Positions 39,988 through 53,952 of a stretch of 64,000 nt of DNA are shown here, piece by piece. A program made the position numbers and the translations under genes. Positions within the stretch are counted from its first letter, which is position 1. Every line of letters begins with the position of its first letter. The DNA is taken from the NCBI GenBank assembly GCA_012295275.1, contig CM022669.1:6149989-6213988 (forward strand). Direction: 5' to 3'. Source of the stretch: Chrysomallon squamiferum. Its lineage: Eukaryota > Mollusca > Gastropoda > Neomphalida > Peltospiridae. Under the pieces are notes generated by a model. The model saw nothing but the letters and a program-made list of their open reading frames with translations. It was not told the origin of the DNA and did no database searches.

Positions 39988-42900
39988 GTATCAAAAAAAA
40001 AAAAAAAAATGCAATTATTTTCAAGGATATCTTGACATTTTTATCAGCCTGATACATGCAGTCAGTGTATTTTATTGATTTTCATTTGGTTTAGATCTTA
40101 AAATGACACATTCGTTAACTTTTATATACAAAACATGTTTTTATATCAGTAATATGTTTTTGGTTTAGTTTTCAAAAATAACAGACAATAAAAACAAAAA
40201 CAAAAACAATAAAAACATCTGTGATCCCATGTAAAATAAAGATAAATATTTGTGACCAAGTGTTTAGTTTGTATAAAGTACCAGTTTGCCTGTTTAAAAC
40301 TAAGTTACCTAACATTTCAAAGAGTATTATTAAGTAATTAATCACTGCAATGATCTTACAGCAGTCTGACATTATCACAAAAATAACCTGTCTTTAGATA
40401 CAGTACTTCATTGTTACAGATTGTAAAATTTAAAGGTTAGAAGGTAGACAGTAAGGTAACAAAGGCACAGTGCTATTAAAGTGCCAGTCAGTTTTTATGC
40501 ATTCTGTGTTATACACCTTGTCAAGGATTTGGAATAAAGAATCAAAAGAAATATTTGGTGTAAAATGAAAAACATTTGTCTTTAATTGTGGTCTTTGGTT
40601 TTTTTATTCAGATTTATCTTGAGAAGTTTGGTCATTGTTAATTACTAAGATATATCTTTGATATAAAATTAGTTGTACATTATATTGTAGTCAAAAGGTT
40701 ATTATTTTTCTTTTAATTTTGTTATTTTTTTTTCCTTTTAATTGTGAGTATTATATAAAAGGTTATTTCTGATACATTTTAGTCCTATGGTAGTTACAGT
40801 GTATATATATTTTTGTGTGTGTGTGTGTTTGGGGGTGAAAGTATTTCTGTATATCAGTAAGACTTTATGTGAACATGGAAGAACACTAAAATGACAATGT
40901 TTTTATGACTGTTTCAGATGATAACTGTAGATGAAGATGAAGAAGAAGAAGATCCAGAGTCTGGTTTGGACACATCACAGCTGCTTGATCGTGCAAAGAA
41001 GAACTTGGAGCACCTTGACCTTGTTGAGGCAGAAAGACTCTACCTAAAAACTTACAAACAATTACTAGAAAAACCTGAAGCCAATGACCATACACTAATT
41101 GACATTCACTTTGGTTTGGCAGAAGTATGCACAAGAAAAAGCCGCACAAGCCGCCATAGTCCTCTAGAATGGCTGTGGCTGTGTATCCATGCCACAACTC
41201 TGCTTCAGGAGGCTGTGGAAATGTGTGCCACAGAGATGGTTAACGAGAAGGACAACAAGATACGTGAATTTTACAAAGGACAGAAGGTGTGGGCAGAAAA
41301 CCGTTGCCATGGGTTACGTGATGTCATTGCACGAACCATTCACACATGGTTAAAGCAGAACTGGGAGGTTGTTGACCCCAACAGTGCTCAGAATCAAGGT
41401 CAGAGCCCATCCACACCATACAGGTTTTCTGTTTCCAATCTGCTGGGGATGGGATCCAGACAGTATCAGTCGCAGTACATTGCCCAGGGATTCAGTCTTG
41501 AGAGTCTGCATGATGTTCCCATGTCAGAGTTAGTAAACCCTGGAAATGCTAACTGGTTTAAAAGAATCCTTTTCTACTGTCACAAAAGACTGAGCAGTAA
41601 TAATGTTAAAGAAATAATGGAAGAGACTCTGAATCATAAAGTAACAGACTCAGACATTGGTTCTTCAGATCCTAGAATGGAAAGTTTAGAGTCTCTGGAG
41701 AATAGTGATGCTGGAAATAATTCTGATATAGATGTAGATGAATTGTCCAGTATAGACAGCCCTGTGAAAGAATATTCATTAGCTTTTGAGTTGGCAGCAG
41801 GAGATATAGATGTTAGTGGTTGGTCATTCTTTCTTGATGACAGGAAATCATTTGAAGTACAGGGGATAACTGAGCTTGTGACACAACAACCAGAACTACC
41901 AATCTGTGCAGCAGACTCAGCTTCAGAACCTGCTGGTGATGTAGAGGAGAATAAAGTTCTCACAACACCACTGCAAGAACGTCCTATCAAACTCACTATA
42001 GCCAAAGTGTTTCATAAAGTAGTATCGAAGCTTTTAGATGAAAATGAGTTTCAGAAAGCAGAACTTCTTACTGAGGAGGTGTTAGAAATAGTGGAGAATA
42101 TCCAAGATGACACTGTTCGAATGTTACGCTTCAGTGCACAGTTAATGCAGAACATAGGGCTACTTTGTCTGCGGCAGGGAGATATGTCAAAAGGCATGGT
42201 CCATCTGGAGAAAGCATTGGGCATTTTCCGTGACCTGCAGGACCATGAAGCTCATCGAGAGGTGTCATTGGTGTTGATTGATATTGGTAATGCATATGTG
42301 TATAATGTGCTTAGTGAAGATGCACTGTTCAATGAAATCATCAATGCTGTGAGAGAGTTTTTTGAGAGAGAAGCTTCTGATGATGCAGAGAGTGGAGAAT
42401 CTAGTCCAGAAAACATGAAATCCCAGGAACTGCCAACTCCACAGAAGGATGTGTCAGTAATCAATGAAGCAATTCGGTGCTACCAAGAAGCATTGATGGT
42501 TCTTGAAAACAATGATGAGTCTCAGACACACATTGTTGCCAAGGCTTTAATGAAACTAGGTGACTGTCATTTTGTTTTGAAAGAATACCCAGAAGCTTTA
42601 GATTGTTATGAAAGAGCTATGGGCTATTTCCGTGCATCCATGGTCCATGGGAAAGAATCGCTGTCACATAATGCCCATGTATTGTGTATGCTTGGTGTTT
42701 CCACATTCATGCTTCATGTATATCCACGTTCTGCGCATGTCTTTGAACTTGCCCTCATGATGGTTCGTCAAATGCAGAGGTCTCATGGAGTCACTCATAA
42801 TTCTTTCCTAAGAGCACTGCTGCACTCCTTGTTAGGCATCAGCTACTACAAGATGAAGACCTACCACAAGTGTGTGTCCATGTGTTATCAGGCATTTGAG

Positions 42901-43565
42901 ATCTTCTGGAACATGTATGAGGAATCCATGCCTGACTTGGCAAAGGAAAAATTCTGGCTTATCTGTCAGAACTTGTACATTCTGGGAAACTCTTACAATG
43001 TTCTTAATCTTCAACACAAAGCTATCAAATACCTCAATGTTGGACGTGAACTGATGAAGATATCCAAGGTGAGAGAAAAACGACAATTTATGAGGATTCT
43101 GCAGATTCTGGGTGACTGTTATTTTGCTCAGTATGATTACAAGACAGCTCTGGTATACTACAACGAAGCTCTAGACTTTGGAGATCATGCAGCAGATGCC
43201 TTGGCTCATGCCATTGAGCAACAGACAATTTCAGATATTGAGGCCAACCTTGCTCTGAACCAGGCATCAGAAGACATGGCCCTTCACAATCAACTCCTGA
43301 GTCGTTCTGCTGATGCTCACATCAGTATGAAGCAGTACCAGAATGCAGTGCACTATCTGGAACAGGCCAGAGACATCCAGGATGTTCTGGAAGATGACAT
43401 CAAAGGGGACCTTGTCAGTACACTTTACACCCTTGGTAAGATTTTTGTTGTACAAATGTAAATGATGATTATTTAATTCCAAAGATGTTTTTAGGAGTAA
43501 ACTTGAATTTTATTTGGGATCTGTTTAAAGTTTTTCTTTTTCATTTTCTTCTTCTTCTTTTTTTC

Positions 43566-43596
<31 letters not shown>

Positions 43597-45492
43597 GCAG
43601 AAATATCCTAAGAAATAAGTGTTTTCACAAAGCAGTATCAAAGCTACAGAAAAATAGGGTTCTTTAGTATTAAATTCATATATTAATAATAATAATAATA
43701 ATAATAATAACAACAACTAAAAGTCTGTAGATACTCTGAGATTTTAAGTTAGTTACTTGATTCAGCAAAAATATTTAGATACACTAATCAATATTAATTT
43801 AATTACATAGCTTGAAAAGAAAAATTGAGAAAAGCCAGAACAGAACTAGATAAAAAATAGTTACACTATAAACAAATGTGTGGCTAATTTATATTACTAT
43901 TTTACCACTTATGTATTCAGGTCAGATGCACTCAATGGCTGGTGATGTTGACAAAGCTATTGACTCATACAAGGAGAGTCTGGAGGTGTACAGAGAACTT
44001 CATGATGGAGGACTTGGACCTGAAATGTGTACATCGCTAGGTAACCTAGCAACCATGTGTTATGTAAAGGCATGTATCTGTGAATCTTTTGAACAGGAGC
44101 TTGAGATGATTTTAGCTGCAGAACAATATTTTCAGGTAATGTTTGTATTTTATTTATTTCTGTTATATAATCTTTTTATTTATTTTTTATTTACTTTTAA
44201 AATCTATGAATTTGTTTTGGAATGGATAAACATGTTTTACTTGATTGTTGACTGCATGCACTTACATAGACATGTACATTTCACATATATACATTCACAC
44301 AAACAAATATGTATAATTTTCATTATCAGAATGATTTCTGTTTCATAATGAAAAATGAAAAACTGGTTTTTACAATCTTAATTAATATCTTAAATAATAA
44401 ATTAATATCTGTGACTTAATAAATTTTCAGGATGCAATAGCAATAGAGCTACAGCAGAGTGTTTGTGTTAAGTATGCTAACTTCCTGTACAGTCAGGGTA
44501 ACTATGATGATGCCATTATGTATTTGGAAGATTCTTTAAGGCACAATGTGGAACCCGAAGACATTGTATTTGGTGGACTTGAAAAGGTATACTATTTTAT
44601 TAGGTTTTTTTTGTCTTAAGCAGTAGAGTGACTGGATAAAAAAAATTGTAAAGTGTTTTCTTGTGTTATCAGCATTATTTTGTTTTTATAACTTTTTAAA
44701 TTTAATTAGTAAATATTTAAATATTTAAATACTGATTAGACTGGAAATGAAGATGTACTTCATTGATTATTTTTATTACTGTAGTTTATCTAGTAAGGAT
44801 AAATCGATACGTGTGGAAGTTAGAGTTATTGCTTGGAAATACCCACCTCAAATCATAATTGCAGAAATTTTTTATTTTTAACTAGAATTTTTTTATTATT
44901 TTTTTTTAATATTATTTAGTATGTTTATTTATTTATTTATTTATTTTTGTATTTGTTGTTTTTTCGGTTTTTGTTTTTTAAGAAAAAGAACATCCTGTCA
45001 ATGAAACCTAATATAAAACAAAATTCAGAAACAGTTAAGTGATACATAATTAATTTGCAGGTGACTCTGCCAGACCCGCTGCAGGATGAGGTCGATGCTC
45101 AAGAAGAAGTGATAATGCCATCAACAAGCCTGGCACGTTTCATCCTCATTCTCTCACACAAGATGATGCACAGGATGGATTATGCTGATAACGCTCTCCT
45201 CGACTTGATGGAGGAGGTGTACGACTCAGACATTCCTTTCCTGTGGTCAGTCCTTGGCTACGCCATGATGGAGATGCAGCTGTTTGAAGAAGCTGCCACC
45301 ATGTTCGCCACAGCTCACCTCATGGACCCCTACTACAACCTGGCACTGGACAACTACTGCATGTGTCTGTTCATCATCGCTTTAAAGACATTGCAGAAAG
45401 CGTTTGCAGGATTTTTCATTTATTACAATATCTGGTATGAAGATTCAGAAATTCCATCATTTGCAAGGTCCACAGAAATGCAGTTGTTTTAG
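30369..45492 (+). CDS. Large TPR-repeat protein, 1173 aa, six coding exons
   Basis: Coding exons 30369-30438, 39445-39575, 40918-43435, 43921-44135, 44431-44586 and 45061-45492 have GT-AG borders and phases that join to 3522 nt. The ATG at 30369 has an in-frame stop four codons upstream and is the only start whose frame enters exon 2 openly. Residues 72-79 are acidic (DEDEEEED). A helical segment follows (LEHLDLVEAERLYLKTYKQL, RHSPLEWLWLCIHATTLLQE), then an unusual block (SELVNPGNANWFKRILFYCH), a Ser/Asp-rich linker (about 305-390) and a long TPR array. Repeats are visible near 475-508, 610-643, 700-735, 748-780, 793-826, 860-890, 900-934, 989-1020 and 1093-1130, for example MKLGDCHFVLKEYPEALDCY. 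No signal peptide, membrane segment or enzymatic motif is seen, so a scaffold or adaptor is inferred. I considered EDRF1, which also has TPR-like repeats, but the N-terminal half does not match what I know of it. The last 30 residues look less coding-like; an alternative 3' end is possible. Confidence 0.85.
31500..31975. repeat. Degenerate tandem repeat, units of roughly 60-100 bp
   Basis: The phrases TATTAATATTTATTA, TTGTCATGTGTTTTCA and GAATTCAGTATTTCATGC, followed by TGCAGTATTAAGTATAT, recur about six times in the same order with indels. Parts of the array carry a later (TA)n expansion (about 31788-31810). Confidence 0.75.
35505..35635. repeat. Local tandem duplication, about 75 bp apart
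   Basis: TATTTTCCATGGCTTCTCTG followed by ACTCCAGT (about 35518-35546) recurs as TATTTTTCATGGCTTCTCTA followed by ACTGCAGT (about 35599-35626), with similar TTCACA-rich flanks. Confidence 0.7.
39949..40009. repeat. Poly-T then poly-A homopolymer pair
   Basis: A T tract of nearly 40 bp is followed after seven bases (GTATCAA) by an A tract of about 15 bp, in intron 2 of the TPR gene. The two can pair into a hairpin. (TG)n lies just upstream at 39756-39794. Confidence 0.85.
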
Positions 45493-48400
45493 TTCTAATT
45501 GGATATAATGTACAAGGAACACTGAGGCATTGTTGTGTGTATACTTCAGCAATGAACATCCAAGTATCTGCAAGGAGGTGAGAAAACAAATAATGTGGGA
45601 TTGTTAATGTACATGCCACAAATATAAAACATTTGTTAAATTTGAAGAATTACATTGTTAGCACTGAAAAACAGTTACATGAATTTTTATGGAACTGCAT
45701 TGTGTTGATAAAATGTCAAGCGTTTTTAAATCTACATTAGTTAATACTTGTGCCACAAAGTTTAGAACTTCAGAATGTTTGGTGAACTTTCCAAATATCA
45801 AATAAGTTTTAAAAATTTCTTAGCATTCAATTGTTTAACAAATATGCCACCAAATTTAGAAAATTCAAATTTTCATATCTGTTTTGTTATGTTAAAGTGT
45901 ACACCACAGAGTTTTATAATATTTCAACATATGAATATATTAATATAATTAAGAGAAAAAACAAAAATAAGAAGAATTTCTAAATCTTAATTAATTATGA
46001 TTATTATTATTATTATTATTATTATTATCTTTTATTTTATACAAAAAAGTGCATAATATGAAGAAGGGGAAGAACATTCCACATATATATTTACCTTTAA
46101 ATAACTGATAAACAGAACATTCCAGTTATATTAAATGATATGGTTTAGCTAAAATATTGTATACTTGATGTGACAGACATTTATATATGTATAGCACATA
46201 CATACATACAATACAAACACACAGTACAATCATATACATACAAAAAAACATGACATTCCATGTATGTAAAATATTACTTATATTCATATTCTGTTCAAAT
46301 GAAGCATAATGTATACATTTTTTTATTTTTATATTTTTATAATGTTTTCATATTTTAAATATGCTCTAAAACTAATATTGAAATGACCATATTAATCAAA
46401 AGTGTTGTGTAATGACACTGGTCTTTTAAGACATTTTGAAAAACAGTAAGTCTTATGATGATCTGAAAATAAGAGAATTAAAACACATTTGTTTTTTTTT
46501 GTTTTTTTTAATTCATTTAAAAAACATGTTACAAGGTACATTACATATTTAACAAATCTTTTAACAAATAGATTTAACAGTGTAATGTCATTTATCTATT
46601 ACTCTTACTTATTAATAACTGCTGAAGATACAAAAGTAAATTTTTGAGATCTACTTCTGATTAACAGAAAGCTAGTTATCTAAATGTTCAGTAAACATAG
46701 TACTTTTTAATTGAAAGTATATATATATTTTTTATTTATGTATATTAATAGTGCCATGGAAGTGTTGTGCCATGTAAAATACAACTGCTCACTGAGTTGT
46801 GACAGAGCTCATTAAAACTGAGTTGTCAACTTGTTTTCATTTTAATACCTTAGCAATGAGATTTAAAATGAAACAAAAATGATGAAATGAATTGAAAATC
46901 TGAGTGAGACTGCTAGTTTTATATATTTTGAATCATTAGAAGTCCAGTAAGATTTGAAAAAGTCCAGTGATTATATCAGATGTTATATCAGTATGTTTAA
47001 TTACTCTTTGAACGCATAGTAAATGTTAATTTTGAAAGTGAATTTCAGCACATTTCAAAAATATCTGACATTCAGTATCTTCTTACAGTATCTTATTATA
47101 TTAGATAAAGATTAATGTCCTGGCTCAAAGTGAGCAATATTAAATGGGAAAAAAGGCCAGTGAATACAGCACGTATTAATTCTAAACTAAATCTAATAAC
47201 TGAGGTGTGTAGAAACTGATTATAATTGTTATTCTGGAACAAGTTGACAGCAGCAATATGTTATTTGTTAAATTTTCTTTTTTAGTGTTGTTAACGATGG
47301 TTGTGACAAAAAAACTGCTTTCATATTTATCCTGGTTTAATTTTAAATGCCTTTTACTTTTTTTTAACTTTTTTTGGAAATGAATGAAAATTTGGGGTTT
47401 ATTTTTTAAACTTGTGCTTCCATTATTGATTTTAATTACTTCCATTGTAAATATATGTACAATTACATTTTATTATTATCTTTTAATATTAATTTAAAAC
47501 ATAACTGACAAGTTTTGTATTGCTTTGCAAACTATTACTATCAGATGTTATAACTTTTACTAAGATTTTGGGATTTTTCTTTTTTAAATATTTTCTTATG
47601 GTTTATAATATAGCATATTTATAATAATAATAATATATCAAAGAAAATCTTGTCAAATAAGTGATAAAAACTAATTTTGTGAAGCATTTATTAAACGAAA
47701 ACATGTAATTAGAAAATAGTTGGTCACAAAACGAACAAACCAAAGAAAGTATTGCTACCGAACTTAATCGGCACAAAGATTATGTAGTAACATATGTGAT
47801 ATAGCATACACAGTAAGTGAAATAGTAATACGACAGTCAGTAGAAGAAATACAACAGTCAGTAGAAGAAATACAACAATTAATTATTAATGCCACAGACA
47901 TAGAAATGTAACTCTCTGTCATTTATTAACACATCAAAAGGTGTAAAATACTTATTTGTTAGCTGCATTGGTTATATGTCTGGATACTTGACAGTTAAAA
48001 ATCCATCCTGCCCTCTCCCCACCAAAAAAGGGATGAGCTAATAAGATTTAAAATATTTAGAAATAATACAGTTCTTCTTTAGATGCTTCAGCCTCATTTA
48101 ATTAATCACAAATAATTAATTTTCAACAAATTGAACTATGTTTATCTTTCAAAAACCATCACCAATGATAGAAATATTTTTGTGCTGTTGAATTTTCAGA
48201 TGTGTGTGCATTCTGAGTCCATCCTTTTCTAAATAGATAAGTACACCAGTGTAGGCAAAAATTCTGTATTTTATATTTTTATATGATAATCCACATCAGA
48301 AAATGTTATTTCCACTAACTTTAATATAAATGCATTCACAAATACGTGTATTTATGTGTGATATGTTGTGTAGATGTCAGCTTTTTAACTGTATAACATG

Positions 48401-49297
48401 ACATTTATTGAAAAAGACATGCATTGCTTTATACAAATTCGACAAATAATGATCATAAAACTTGCTAGGTTAGAAAAACCATAAAGGCAGCTAATAATAT
48501 ACACATATTAATGTGCTGGTTAATAACAGATTAGGTATAAACATTTCTTTTGTCATGACTCTACTGTATTTTATACAAGTTTTTTTTCTTTTTTAACAGC
48601 TGTATATTAAAAACTTTCAGTCATCAGTTTTAGTAACTTCTTTCATCATGTTTGTACAGAAATACTGTACTTGATACTGAAAGCAAAAGATTCATTATTG
48701 TAAATAATATTTTTTTATCTTAAAAGTACAAAATCACAGAATTATTAGCAGAGTATATTTAAAACCACCAAAGTTTGGTTTAAATAACTATAAAGGCTGT
48801 ACAAAAATAAAGAACTTTGTATCAAGAGTAGTAGATTCAAATCAACCAATCATTATGATAAATAATTTCTTTTGTTATGGCGGTTAAATTATTAACAGCA
48901 GTATATTCAAATCCACCACTTGCTAAATCAAACTAATGATCTTTTTATCTACAAGATACAAAAATTCAAGCTGATAGGCTGTACAAGTTGTTAACATACT
49001 AATAACATTAAGTTTGAATTTGAATCTGACACAAAGCTACTTTGTAGGTGAACGATTCGGTTTTCACCAGCAATGAAATTATGATGCACAGGATGAAAAA
49101 CCAGTTTGAATCAACAACAAAGAAACTAAATTTAGAAGGAGAATATTTTGAGCACCTTCTTTAAAAAAAAAATATGAAATGAGCTACTGATAATCATCAC
49201 TACAGAAATGCAAGCTTATAATACGACAACCATTAAAAAAAGTTATTACATCCATTTTGAAAACCTGTGATTGTTGTCGCTCACATTAACCAATATG

Positions 49298-49331
<34 letters not shown>

Positions 49332-50085
49332 TTTACTAAAGTTAAAAAAGACCCAGAATATTCTTTTGGACATGATATATAAAGTAAACAACTGGACCAC
49401 AACTTGTGATATCTATACAAGAAAAATAGATCTTGATAGCTGTAATAACTATTGACAGTTAAATAACATTTTATCATCAGATATTTGATGCTGCTTTTCT
49501 AGTGTAAATTTAAACTTGATTGCTTGTTAACTGTTGTGTTATAGCTGTTTAAATTGTTTCTTCTTTTTAAAAAAAAAAAAAAAAAAACCCAATAAAATTA
49601 TAAGGTTGATCCTTTTTTGAGCAGTACTTTAAAAAAAAAAAATTACTGTTTTATATTTTTATATTATAATATATTGTAACAAATGGAATTAATTTAAAAA
49701 TACAAGTAATATTCGGGTCAGGTGTATTTATATGACTAGCTTAATTGTTAGTTGATGTGATTCCTTTTCATAAAATTTGAAAAAAAACATCTTATACATT
49801 TTTTTATATTTATTTAATCATTTCCTTGAACTAAATTATGCCAGTATAATTTTCATTTATTTACTTAGTTATCATTTATTTATTTTTTTATTATAATTTT
49901 TTTTAAATTTGAACATTGTGGTCACCATATTCAAATGAACAGCAATTTCTTTTTAAAACTTGAATTATTTACAGCAAGAATGCAAACAACTTGCACTTTT
50001 TTGACAGCAGTTTCAGCATATTTACATCAATGTTATTTTTATTTGTATAAAATGTATTGTAGCTCATGCTTTTGTACATTTTAAT

Positions 50086-50121
<36 letters not shown>

Positions 50122-51713
50122 GTATATTTTGATCTTACGTAGATATTTCATTTACATATACATATATTTACTTTACATATATTCATATTTTAAATATTTA
50201 CTAGAGTAGCTAAATCTTCAAAGACTGGTCTTTCTTCCTGTAGTATGTTTTATTTTGTAATGTATTGGTGTATTATTACATGGACAGTATCATTCTCAAT
50301 ACATAATGCTGAATATTTGTATTCTGTGTAGAATGGCATTTTGGCTTAAAGTGATGTGGCGAAATATTTCTTTTACAAAGCAGATTTATGTGTATAATTA
50401 CTGTGATAATCAAAATACTGTTTTGTATGTTACTGCCATCCACTGGAAAGTGGTTTCTAGATTTTCATAATGGTTGTGAAATTTTTTGTTTTAATTAACT
50501 GATAGTTTAGATCTGATAAAAATTTTATGGAAATTTTTATTCATAAATGCAAGCTTAAATCTCAGATATCAATGTATATATATATGAAATTCGGGAATTA
50601 TTATTATTATTATTAATATTAATATTATTATTATTATTACTACTACTACTACTACTAAATATAAATTTATTTAATTACTTTTTTTTTTTTATTGATGTTT
50701 TTTGCTTATTATTATTTTTATTCTTTAATCTTCTCTTTTATTCTTATTAGTTATTTTTTATTTTTTTTGCATCATGATTTTGGATGAACATTGGTGTAAG
50801 TTTTCCAAGAAATCATGTTATTATTTATATTATTGCCATATTTTCTAAAATTCATGACAGCTTCTTTTTATTTTTTTTTTAACCAACTTTTTTTTGGGAC
50901 CAACTCATCAGTATATTTTTCTGCATTATGCAGATGTCTATAAATAAATGATTAATTGTACCTAATGCTTGCTGAGCTTTTGTCTTTCAAAATAGTGTTG
51001 TTATTATAATATATAATCTAAATCTATTTTGGTTTTCAACCCATCAAGCTTGATTAAATATATATTTAAAAATAATAAATAAATAACAAATGTTTATTAG
51101 TAATAGAGAAATAATGTCATCATTATCAAAAAATCAGCTGTTGTCAATATTTTCAATCAAAATATATCATACTCTCTTTAGTAATTAAATTAAAAAATAA
51201 GCTTAAGAATAGCCAACACAATCAAATTTCATTTCATCAGTATATTAAATATGTTTAAACAGTTTACATACAAAAAAAAAAACTAACCTTTTTTAATCAA
51301 ATACATTTTGTCATTAATTTACCATCTTATTTATTAAGATTTTATATAATAAATTTTTTTTTTTTTTTTTTAAAATTTATTCTAACTTTTTCTACTTGTT
51401 TTTTTTCTAAGTTTATTGCATACTTTACATTTGTACACTTATTTACTGTCTATTCAAAATACTCACCCCCTCCATGCTTGATTATATGTAAGTAATAAAT
51501 ATTACTATTCTGTTGCATTATTTAGAACATGAATAAATTCCAATATTTGCTTCAAAAAATTAAAAAAAAACCATATAGCTGGCAAGTATTTTGTAATTTC
51601 CTTCAATAAACAATTAAAGTACCTTCATTTTTTGTTGTTTTTTTAATCATCTTGGGTTTGGATTATTTCTGAATTTTTGTTTGTTGTTTTCTTTATATAT
51701 CTATCTTTGCCTA

Positions 51714-51761
<48 letters not shown>

Positions 51762-52540
51762 TGTGTGTGCAAGTTGTAGGTAAGCAGTATAAATAATAAA
51801 TTAATTTTATTACTATGATTATAGATGTGTTTTGTTTCTAGAGATTTTCTTGCATGCCAGACTTTGTATTAACGCTCCTATGAAGTCTTGGATATGTTAC
51901 CTGCTGTGAATATTTTGTATCACTATTACACACTTGTACAAAAGTCATGATTCAACAGGCTTCAAAATAACATTTCAATTTTTATATCAAAATCGTTCAT
52001 ACATTGAATTCAAAAGCATCAGCAACTGTATTTTTGTAGCAGAATGTGGTTTTTGTTTGTTCCAGGATTTTTAATACTGCAAATAATTTTAATAGGCATG
52101 TTAAAGGAATAATTTCACTCTACAGTTATAAACTAGATACCTCTTTCTTCACTCATCTTTAGAATATAGCTATTTTTACCAACCATCTTGTTTTCAGATA
52201 CAGCAGACTGGGCGATTTTAATCCTACAGTTATATTTATATTACTTTCCTTTTTTATTCCACTTTTTAAAATTGTTTATTAATTTATTTATTTATTATTT
52301 TATTATTTCTAACTTTAACATAATCAAACAGAATAATTTCTTATACGATTTGATGGTTGTTCGTCAGTAAGCACGAGACCTGCAAACTCAGTCTGTTAAA
52401 TAATTTGTTCAGTCAAGTTCAGCAGTTGACAAATAAAGAAAAAAATACTTCTATAGTAATATGTAAATGTGTAAAACTTAGTTACAACATTTTTGTTAAC
52501 TTACTTTGAAATATGCAGCATTTAGGAAAACCTAAGAATC
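45493..52540. other. Gene-poor AT-rich region
   Basis: It follows the 3' end of the TPR gene. No spliced or single-exon gene is supported on either strand. It holds homopolymer runs (49310-49334, 49569-49586), ATT arrays (45999-46028, 50599-50640), (TA)n near 50093-50114 and (TG)n at 51718-51769. Part of the start will be the TPR gene's 3' UTR; the exact end is unclear because AATAAA-like motifs are frequent. Confidence 0.6.
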
Positions 52541-52544
52541 ATTT

Positions 52545-53236
52545 TCGGATATGTCATGGTTCCAGTTTCACGAAGATAATTTTCTTCTTTGTTTTCCTCA
52601 ATGTATGAATTTTGAGTTGTACCTTCACTATTTGCAAAAATAGACATTCCCATTGATACCACTGTATGGTCAGAAGGAAGAATATGTATATATATATATA
52701 TATACATATTCTTCCTTCTTTCTAAACAATAATTAACATGTTTAATTTTTTCCCATTGTTGCATACACATATCGGAGAAAATTATAGCTTCCACATCAGT
52801 AGATCTGTTATTCTTAGACACAAATATCAGATGGTCTGTGATGGTGATGCTGTTTCCATGTTCTGTTGTTAACGTTCGATAAGAGACATTCACATGTGGC
52901 TTTCATTTTATAAAAGTTTTTACTTCTGAAAATATCCTCTTACCATCTTCCACTGAAACAAAAAAACATCCAATGTATCGATGTAACATTCAAAAATCCT
53001 TCAGCTATTCAGTCAAGTTCAGAAGTGCATATTTTGAGTGTTACTATTGGGTGTTTACAGAGATGTTTGTATTGAAGAAACAGAAATTGGTTTTTCCTGT
53101 GTGGCTTTTAGAAGAAAAACATTGAATCACCTATAAAAATATGAATTATGCAATTTTAATCGACATGGAAACACTTACAGTTGTCACAGCATTTATTAGG
53201 TCCCCAGAGAGAACAACCACAAAGATATTCATCTTT
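52545..53236 (-). pseudogene. Hint-domain gene, downstream copy (A), broken
   Basis: Remnants in transcript order: 53236-53156 reads KDEYLCGCSLWGPNKCCDNC then KCFHVD and a stop, matching the Cys-rich start and first Hint residues of copy B. Next comes 52952-52769, the central Hint exon with clean AG and GT borders (EDGKRIFSEVKTFIK, then YRTLTTEHGNSITITDHLIF). An in-frame TGA at 52905-52903 interrupts this exon. A third part (about 52660-52545) weakly resembles the next Hint segment (VVSMGMSIFANSEG and RETGTM), with no matching introns. The rest of the first Hint exon and its intron are missing: DNA that continues after CFHVD matches copy B only from inside B's intron. Hint domains are the self-splicing or cleaving fold of hedgehog proteins and inteins. 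The breaks make a working protein unlikely. Confidence 0.75.
52672..52719. repeat. Perfect 48-bp palindrome with a (TA)n centre
   Basis: AGAAGGAAGAATATG, then (TA)9, then CATATTCTTCCTTCT. Both arms are exact inverted copies without a spacer. It falls next to the boundary between the central exon and the degraded 3' part of Hint copy A. Confidence 0.95.
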
Positions 53237-53423
53237 AGCAGTTATTATTCTTCCAGAAATACTATTGCACTCATAGAGGAGGATTAAAAGAAAACATTTT
53301 GCAAATAAGGCCTCCAGATGTTTTTATGATACATTGTGAGAAATTTTCTATAATACTGTTTTCGTTTAATGAAATTGTATGTACCCCAATAGTGCTATCT
53401 GCAGCTCCTTTCACCCACACCCC

Positions 53424-53432
<9 letters not shown>

Positions 53433-53493
<61 letters not shown>
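53433..53493. repeat. (AG)n microsatellite
   Basis: About 30 uninterrupted AG units, in the duplicated region. A second, shorter GA tract lies at 53757-53794. In copy B the equivalent first site is only GA-rich, while the second site is expanded. Confidence 0.95.
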
Positions 53494-53496
<3 letters not shown>

Positions 53497-53762
53497 GGGG
53501 CCTGGAATAATTTTAAGAACAGGAACACAAAAGAGCAGAGGACTGGAAAAGGATGAAAAAAAATAGCTTATCTTGATGTTTGTCATCAGGGTCTTTCGAT
53601 TCCACTGGAAACGTAAAATCAATAATTAATTTACATTGCTTTAAATTAGAAAGGATAGAGCCCGTACTTATTGTAAAAATTGCTGTTTTCTCCTTCATTT
53701 ATCTTTTTCTCTCTAGGATGTGAAATATAGACATATATGCATAACGAAAAATAATAGAGAGA

Positions 53763-53796
<34 letters not shown>

Positions 53797-53879
53797 TTCA
53801 AGATGACACATGTTGAGAGAAACTTTCTTTGAGAACAAGAGAGAAAGACAGAGGTCTTATTTGTTCATATTACTTGAGA

Positions 53880-53913
53880 CTATTTTTTGACAGAGGCCCG
53901 ATGTAGCAGCTCA

Positions 53914-53952
<39 letters not shown>

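Noticed and set aside
40886-43482. Several antisense and alternative-frame ORFs over the large TPR exon
   Set aside because: They are shadows of the 2.5-kb coding exon, whose own frame carries the TPR repeats and matches the splice phases.
40918-45492. Identification of the TPR protein as EDRF1
   Set aside because: EDRF1 also has TPR-like repeats, but the N-terminal half, the exon layout and the repeat motifs do not match what I know of it.
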